Virus record (IMG/VR): IMGVR_UViG_3300031141_000017
Coordinates: 1 to 37,470 of that record
Strand: one strand, 5' to 3'
Origin: a virus
Length of the DNA stretch: 37,470 bases
The position numbers and the translations under genes are program-made. A model generated the notes under the pieces. It did no database searches. It was not told the DNA's origin and saw only the letters and a program-made list of their open reading frames with translations. Positions 33,017 through 37,470 of the stretch are shown here, one piece after another. Each line of letters begins with the position of its first letter. Position 1 is the first letter of the stretch.

Positions 33017-33175
33017 CTACTTACCTTTTCCTTTACCCTTAGATACTTTTTGTGTGGCGTTTTTACCTGTGGATCTAGTGTTTTTCTGCAAGCTAAAACC
33101 TTTTCCTCGCTCCGCAAGAAGGTCTGCGTAATACATTTCAGAACTGTAGCCACCTATTCCGTCTTTTTTGCTCAT
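33017..33175 (-). CDS. Basic microprotein (52 aa) after the portal gene
   Basis: A 53-codon frame fills the gap after the portal. It starts ATG at 33173-33175, one base after the portal TAA, with a GGAG site inside the portal end, and ends TAG at 33017-33019. The product starts MSKKDGIGGYSSEMYYADLL and continues AERGKGFSLQKN, ending KVSKGKGKGK. Very basic C-terminus. Not recognised by name. Its exact fit between two genes and its ribosome site support it. Confidence 0.7.
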   Translation of the reverse strand: MSKKDGIGGYSSEMYYADLLAERGKGFSLQKNTRSTGKNATQKVSKGKGKGK

Positions 33176-33176
33176 T

Positions 33177-35618
33177 TTAATCTCCGCGTTGCTTTAATAA
33201 TTCACGATCCATAGCCGACTGGATACGTGCTGATGTTTGTCGTTCTTGTGCTGCAATCCGCTCATCAAACTGCTCCGAGCGCATCTGTTGGTTCTGTTGA
33301 TCCAACTGCAACTTGGCTTGATCAATCTGATTGTCAGCTTCGTTATCGGCTACTTTAGCCTGAATCTCTTGTTCCTTCAACTGAATCAAAGGATCAGGGG
33401 CACCCGCACCAGATATCTGGGCTGACGCATCTTTAACTTGCTGCATACCTTCCGCAATAAACTGAGCGGTCAATGCTTCTATTGCAAGCATCTGCTGATC
33501 TTCAGGAATGTTAGCACCCGCCTGTTGGGCTTGCTGTTGATAAGCGGCCATGGCCTGCTCTTTCGCTGCAATCTGAACGTGTTCCATTATATGCTTTTGA
33601 AGCGCCATAGCTACTTGAGGCATACCGCTAACCGTGGGACTTGCGCCAAAGATCAAGTGCGCTTGGATGTGCGCTTGATGATTTTGTCCTTCAAAGGCTT
33701 TTAGTGGCAACATGTCTAAAGCATTGATGTTCTCTTGTGCGGGATCAATAGGGCCGGGCTCTTCCGCTGGAATGGCCTTCATAATACGATCTACATCCGT
33801 CACACCTAACGCCTCATACATGTCACGATACACTTCGTGGATGTTATGAATCTCTGGTGCTTGGGCCGCGAGTTGCATTTTAGTCTGGGCAAGCACAATC
33901 CGCTGCGCCTGACTAAATACATTTGGATTGCTGACAGGGATGATATCAACGCGATCATCAAAGTCTTCGCGCATGATGGTTGCATCTCCGCCGGGAACTG
34001 AGAACGGATACTCCTGTGGCAAACTCTCCGACATTACCCGTGCAAGAATCTTAAACTCTTGACGCATCGCATAATGCAAACGCTTATGGACCGCACTCAT
34101 TACTCGAGCGCCTTGCTCCATCATCGCCATAGTAGTGCCTACTGCAGCACCCTCATTACCCGCACCTACTTTAAGGTCCGTGATAGTTGCGAAACGTTGC
34201 GCGGCATCGACTACAAAACCAAGTAACTGAAACAGGGTTTGGTCGGGGCCTTTAAAAGGTAGCGGCATTAGGCTGTCGCGTATGGCACCGCCGGGCGCGT
34301 CTACATCTCTAAACTCGCCGGGCTGTAGTGGTTCATCGTCATCTCTGATCCGTAGTCCGCGGGCCTTGAAACCAGCAGGCAGGTTAGATAACGTACCCGC
34401 ATCGATCAACTGTCGAAGGGCCGAAGTCGCAGTGCGAGACAGACCACCAATGGTATGAATCAAGCCTAAGCCGTAGAAACCGAATCCGGGTAAAAACTTA
34501 TAGTGTGTAAAGTAGCTGATCTTCTTACGCAAAGAATCGTCTTCGCGATAGTTGCGACGGATCGACAGCACCTTGCCGTTGTCTTCAGAGATAGTCACAA
34601 TGTACGGAATCTTAATTCCTGTGAACTCGCCGTCCTCGTCCTCGTCTTCGTAACCTTCTAAGTCTAGGTCAACGTGGCACTCAAGGATCGTGCAGTCATA
34701 ATCAATCTGGTTAGCGTCTTGGCCTTCTAGCCTGTCCATCTCACCACTTAGTGACGTTAGTTCTTTCTGAGAAGGGATTACCTCCACATCTAGATAAGCA
34801 CCCGCCACTTGGCGTTTGCGTAAATCGTTTAACGCCATGCGCACTACTTGCGTAATGTTGGGGCACGACTGAAGATCCGCAGTCTCATAAGGAACAATCA
34901 AGTTCTCTGCAGGAACAAACTTAGACACCGCTCGTTCAATGGTCGCGTCGTAATAGGTTTTCTTAAACGTAGAACCCGCCAACGGCAAGAAGAATAACAT
35001 CTGATCCATGTCAGGTGTGTACTCGTCCATCTCGTTAGTGATGTAGTAATTCATAAACTGCTTTACGCGCTGCGCTTGCTGCTCTTTAGCAGACGTACTC
35101 TTGCCCATCACTACCGTGCGGACTGGACCCGAAGGCGGCAGTAATTCATTAAAAGCTTGCGCTTGAAATTGTGTTGCCGCTTCCGCCAGCAAAGGATGAG
35201 TTACACCCGAGGCTCCACGAAAAGGCTGTGTACGTTCTTCGTAGTTAAAGCCCAATAGCTCTAACCCACTTGAATAAGCTTCTTCCCAATCTTGGCGACT
35301 GGCTTTGTTGGCATCAAACTCACCTAACAACTCTGACGAAATACGTTGAAGCTCGCGCTCTGGCATTTCTTCCGCGAGGTTAGCATCAAACTCTTGGGCC
35401 TCGCCTCGCTGATCCATGGGATCAAAGTCGATCAATACCCCACCGTCATCTTCTGAGGTGATCTCAATTTCTCCGACATTTTCGGCATTAATCATGGCCA
35501 TCACATCATTTCCTGAATCAGGAAGCGACAACTCTAATTCAGCCTCCAGATCGGCCATATCCATTTGAGATGGGACATTTCTATCCATCAAGCCCGCATT
35601 TGTTGTACCGTTTGCCAT
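33177..35618 (-). CDS. Portal protein, P22-like (813 aa)
   Basis: A large portal: acidic N-terminus (about 70 residues), then QPFRGASGVTHPLLAEAATQ, FLPLAGSTFKKTYYDATIER, and FVPAENLIVPYETADLQSCP typical of P22-type portals; a stem region KFLPGFGFYGLGLIHTIGGL; MSESLPQEYPFSVPGGDATI; and a Gln-rich helical C-terminus of about 120 residues comparable to the P22 portal barrel. It forms the dodecameric DNA entry and packaging motor dock. The open frame extends to 35699, but the ATG at 35618 (MANGTTNAG) lies just after the terminase stop with an AGGGG site and is preferred; the longer version would overlap the terminase by 68 bases. Confidence 0.9.
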   Translation of the reverse strand: MANGTTNAGLMDRNVPSQMDMADLEAELELSLPDSGNDVMAMINAENVGEIEITSEDDGGVLIDFDPMDQRGEAQEFDANLAEEMPERELQRISSELLGEFDANKASRQDWEEAYSSGLELLGFNYEERTQPFRGASGVTHPLLAEAATQFQAQAFNELLPPSGPVRTVVMGKSTSAKEQQAQRVKQFMNYYITNEMDEYTPDMDQMLFFLPLAGSTFKKTYYDATIERAVSKFVPAENLIVPYETADLQSCPNITQVVRMALNDLRKRQVAGAYLDVEVIPSQKELTSLSGEMDRLEGQDANQIDYDCTILECHVDLDLEGYEDEDEDGEFTGIKIPYIVTISEDNGKVLSIRRNYREDDSLRKKISYFTHYKFLPGFGFYGLGLIHTIGGLSRTATSALRQLIDAGTLSNLPAGFKARGLRIRDDDEPLQPGEFRDVDAPGGAIRDSLMPLPFKGPDQTLFQLLGFVVDAAQRFATITDLKVGAGNEGAAVGTTMAMMEQGARVMSAVHKRLHYAMRQEFKILARVMSESLPQEYPFSVPGGDATIMREDFDDRVDIIPVSNPNVFSQAQRIVLAQTKMQLAAQAPEIHNIHEVYRDMYEALGVTDVDRIMKAIPAEEPGPIDPAQENINALDMLPLKAFEGQNHQAHIQAHLIFGASPTVSGMPQVAMALQKHIMEHVQIAAKEQAMAAYQQQAQQAGANIPEDQQMLAIEALTAQFIAEGMQQVKDASAQISGAGAPDPLIQLKEQEIQAKVADNEADNQIDQAKLQLDQQNQQMRSEQFDERIAAQERQTSARIQSAMDRELLKQRGD

Positions 35619-35631
35619 AACCACCCCTAAT

Positions 35632-37095
35632 TCAATAATACACCCGCACTTTAGCAGAGTTTGCCTCTTCTTCCCAGTCATCCGATGGTAACTGCACAAA
35701 ATTGCCCTGACGATAGCGCATCAACGCCTGAGTCATGCTGTCCACCAAGTCATCAAACTCCCCGTTAGGAAACGCTGCCACCTCCTCAACTAACTCGTCC
35801 GCCCACGTCTCGTCAGGAACCCACACCATCCCCGCCTCAAACAAAGGTGACACACTGTGCACCCTCGTTATTTTGTCATTGCCACGACTCGGCGTAAAGT
35901 TAACCACGGGAATGCCCTGCGCACGAAGCTCCTGAGTCAACGGCGTACCACTAGCTTTGGCCTCGATAATCACCGTGTCAGGCTCCCAAAATTTATACAA
36001 ATCTAAGGCCACCTGCTTCAACTCAGGAAAATCCCAACGCCCCTTCTTGCTATCTAACAAAATTAAATTGGGACCACTACCACCCTCATTCGGATAAAAC
36101 ACCCCCCACGTCGTAATGGCCGAATAGTCCGCCGTCTGCTTCTTAGAAAACGCCGTATCGTAACTTTGGATCACATACTCCAACTGAGGCACCGCTGGCT
36201 TTTCCCACAACTTCCACCACTCGCGCTTAATAATCGCGTTCTCTTCGCCCGTGGGATTCTGCTGATACTGCGCATTCCACTTGCTCGGAGGAATTGATGC
36301 GCGGACCGCGGTCAAATCTTTAAGACTCCAGTACTCAGGCCAACACGGCGTACCATCCTCAAAGATGGCAGGAAGCTCCACCACCTCCCATTGATCAGCC
36401 AAAGGGTCCTTGGCCATAGCCCTCATAAGCTGCCCTGTCATGTCTTTCTCGGACCAGCGGGTTTGTACTATGACTATTGATCCGCCCGGCTGCAGACGCT
36501 GTCTAGGGCCGCCTGTGTACCAATCCCATGCATCATCAAAGCCTGCCGCCGACATCGCCGTCTGCTCCGAGTGAGGATCGTCAATAATAATTAAATCACC
36601 ACCACGTCCCGCCAAGTTCGAGCCCACACCCACGGCATAATACATACCGCCCGCGCTCGTATCCCAACGGCCCGAGGCCTTACTGTCCGACGCCAACTTA
36701 ACCGTATCAAACACCTCTTGATACGCATCCGTCTCCAAAAGGTTCTTCGTCTTACGCCCAAAGTTTACCGCCAACTCCGTCGTGTGCGTCGCCTGTATAA
36801 TCTTCATCTTCGGATTCTTGCCCATCATCCACGCAGGAAACAAGAAGGACGCAAACTCACTCTTCGTGTGCCGCGGTGCCATGTTAATGATCAATCTTTT
36901 TAGCTCGCCGCTCGCGACTCTTTCTAACTTGTCCGCGATAATCTTGTGATGTCTACCCGTAATGAACTCAGGCCACATAGCTTTTACAAAAGTTAAAAAA
37001 TTATCTTGGCAAGCTTCATTCTTCTCAAGCTGCGCGAGCCGCAGTTCAAGCTTCAAAGTCTTTTCCTCTACCGCAGGATTACTGGCTTTATTCAT
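35632..37095 (-). CDS. terL: Terminase large subunit
   Basis: The 487-aa motor protein has an ATPase domain with the deviant Walker A MAPRHTKSE (residues 72-80), Walker B LIIIDDPHSE (168-177) and coupling motif QTRW (211-214). The C-terminal RNase H-like nuclease shows Asp313 (QSYDTAF), Glu378 (VIIEAKASG) and Asp448/Asp452 (FDDLVDSM). It cuts and pumps DNA through the portal. The frame can begin at a GTG at 37137, but that codon lies inside the parS-like palindrome and has no ribosome site. The ATG at 37095 is preferred, although its own ribosome site is also weak. No small terminase gene is visible nearby. Confidence 0.93.
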   Translation of the reverse strand: MNKASNPAVEEKTLKLELRLAQLEKNEACQDNFLTFVKAMWPEFITGRHHKIIADKLERVASGELKRLIINMAPRHTKSEFASFLFPAWMMGKNPKMKIIQATHTTELAVNFGRKTKNLLETDAYQEVFDTVKLASDSKASGRWDTSAGGMYYAVGVGSNLAGRGGDLIIIDDPHSEQTAMSAAGFDDAWDWYTGGPRQRLQPGGSIVIVQTRWSEKDMTGQLMRAMAKDPLADQWEVVELPAIFEDGTPCWPEYWSLKDLTAVRASIPPSKWNAQYQQNPTGEENAIIKREWWKLWEKPAVPQLEYVIQSYDTAFSKKQTADYSAITTWGVFYPNEGGSGPNLILLDSKKGRWDFPELKQVALDLYKFWEPDTVIIEAKASGTPLTQELRAQGIPVVNFTPSRGNDKITRVHSVSPLFEAGMVWVPDETWADELVEEVAAFPNGEFDDLVDSMTQALMRYRQGNFVQLPSDDWEEEANSAKVRVYY

Positions 37096-37129
37096 AAGGG
37101 ACCCATAGGTTTTGAAAAATAAAAATTTA

Positions 37130-37145
37130 TGTTTCACGTGGAACG
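37130..37145. promoter_or_regulatory. parS-like ParB-binding site
   Basis: The 16-base sequence TGTTTCACGTGGAACG matches the chromosomal parS consensus TGTTNCACGTGNAACA at every defined position except the last. The core GTTNCACGTGNAAC is a perfect inverted repeat. Chromosomal parS is the loading site for the ParB CTPase clamp. It lies between the candidate -10 and the terminase start, so it would be at the start of the late transcript. Resemblance is read directly; binding is inferred. Confidence 0.7.
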
Positions 37146-37154
37146 CGATTAACT

Positions 37155-37183
37155 ATTATATGCGATATTACACGCATTTATAA
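37155..37183 (-). promoter_or_regulatory. Candidate promoter for the packaging/head operon
   Basis: On the minus strand TATAAT (37155-37160) is a perfect -10. A weak -35-like TTATAA lies 17 bases upstream (37178-37183). A better TTGAAC (37198-37203) is paired with TATAAA (37177-37182) at a short 15-base spacing, giving an alternative. Transcription from the TATAAT would begin around 37148 and run directly into the parS-like site and the terminase gene. Confidence 0.5.
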
Positions 37184-37342
37184 GACAGTTAAAGCTCGTT
37201 CAAAATATCACGTAAATATTTGAGAGAAACATGGTCTATAGCCCCCGACAGGCGACGCGGGGCCCGAGCGAGCGAGGCGCGATAAGTCGTTGATTTGCTT
37301 AGATTTATGACCCGATATCAGGGGGACCCTAGGGAATATATA

Positions 37343-37445
37343 CGACCCAATGACCCGAGGTCCGCGACCCAATGACCCGCGACCCGTGGCCAGTTGGGCC
37401 CGAGGTCCTGCAGCAAAACCCGCGAACCGCGAACCAATGACCGCG
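37343..37445. repeat. Short direct repeats cgacccaatgacccg
   Basis: The 15-mer cgacccaatgacccg occurs exactly at 37343-37357 and 37365-37379 (period 22), with a degenerate third copy, cgaaccaatgaccgcg, at 37430-37445. The word cccgaggtc also occurs twice in between. Iterons of this kind can be protein-binding sites for replication or packaging. Confidence 0.75.
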
Positions 37446-37470
37446 CGAATTGTGCCAGTGCTCGAGCTCG

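Larger units (their letters stand above)
37138..37470. other. Non-coding right end, GC-rich with short repeats
   Basis: No credible gene was seen in these 333 bases. The left part (to about 37230) is AT-rich and carries the promoter elements. From about 37240 the composition changes sharply to GC-rich, with ggcgacgcggggcccgagcg and many gaccc words. The character fits a packaging (pac) or origin-type region beside the terminase, or the edge of the assembled contig; it cannot be decided from this sequence. Confidence 0.55.

Noticed and set aside
35619-35699. Longer portal start (MCSYHRM...) at 35699
   Set aside because: It would overlap the terminase end by 68 bases. The ATG at 35618 has an AGGGG site and a normal portal-like beginning.
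37096-37137. Longer terminase start at the GTG at 37137
   Set aside because: The GTG is part of the parS-like palindrome and has no ribosome site. Terminase homology begins well after the ATG at 37095.
37240-37300. tRNA or other structured RNA gene in the GC-rich right end
   Set aside because: GC-rich inverted words are present, but no cloverleaf, T-loop motif or CCA end could be found on either strand.

Overview
The window looks like the structural and packaging arm of a tailed marine bacteriophage genome, probably a short-tailed (podovirus-like) phage of the uncultured type common in marine viromes. The evidence is the gene order (large terminase, P22-like portal of about 810 aa, scaffold, HK97-fold capsid, P22 gp4-like and SU10-like adaptors, fibres, gp10-like hub, giant internal virion proteins), the absence of a recognisable tape-measure or tail-tube set, and several microproteins (for example one starting MPSKGLYANIHA) that I know from marine phages. 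No integrase, tRNA, rRNA, CRISPR array or insertion sequence was seen. Replication and nucleotide-metabolism genes are absent, so the window is only part of a genome.

Layout. Nearly everything is on the minus strand and reads from right to left. The far right (37138-37470) is non-coding. It holds a GC-rich repeat tract, a candidate promoter with a perfect TATAAT, and a sequence that matches the chromosomal ParB-binding site parS almost perfectly, placed just downstream of that promoter. The order is then: large terminase; portal; two microproteins; an M15 peptidoglycan peptidase and a holin-like protein; a small protein; a GroES-like co-chaperonin; scaffold; a conserved 161-aa protein; a decoration-like protein; and the major capsid protein. 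The capsid gene is followed by a strong UUCG-loop terminator and a new candidate promoter.

The second transcript starts with a 160-aa virion-type protein, two tandem paralogous 89-aa proteins, a coiled-coil membrane protein, a 197-aa orphan, two basic microproteins and the head-tail adaptors. A fibre cassette follows: a 760-aa fibre with internal duplications, a 272-aa fibre, and two paralogous fibres built from YadA-like 17-residue repeats, each ending in an S74-type self-cleaving chaperone domain. The last block has a coiled-coil membrane protein, a gp10/gp12-like tail hub, and five large virion proteins (572, 664, 1047, 1427 and 370 aa) that I infer to be ejection or internal proteins. A conserved 89-aa protein ends the operon and converges with a plus-strand SleB-type cell-wall hydrolase cut by the left edge.

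The genes are tightly packed with many TAATG and ATGA overlaps, so translational coupling is likely. Five small genes (30-56 aa) were found by reading the gaps: 12895-12987, 23307-23411, 25797-25967, 25977-26120 and 33017-33175. The strongest candidates for something undescribed are the parS-like site at the packaging promoter, the short 'VGxVTVTT' tags shared by unrelated virion proteins, and the recurring GG-hydrophobic motifs in the large internal proteins.
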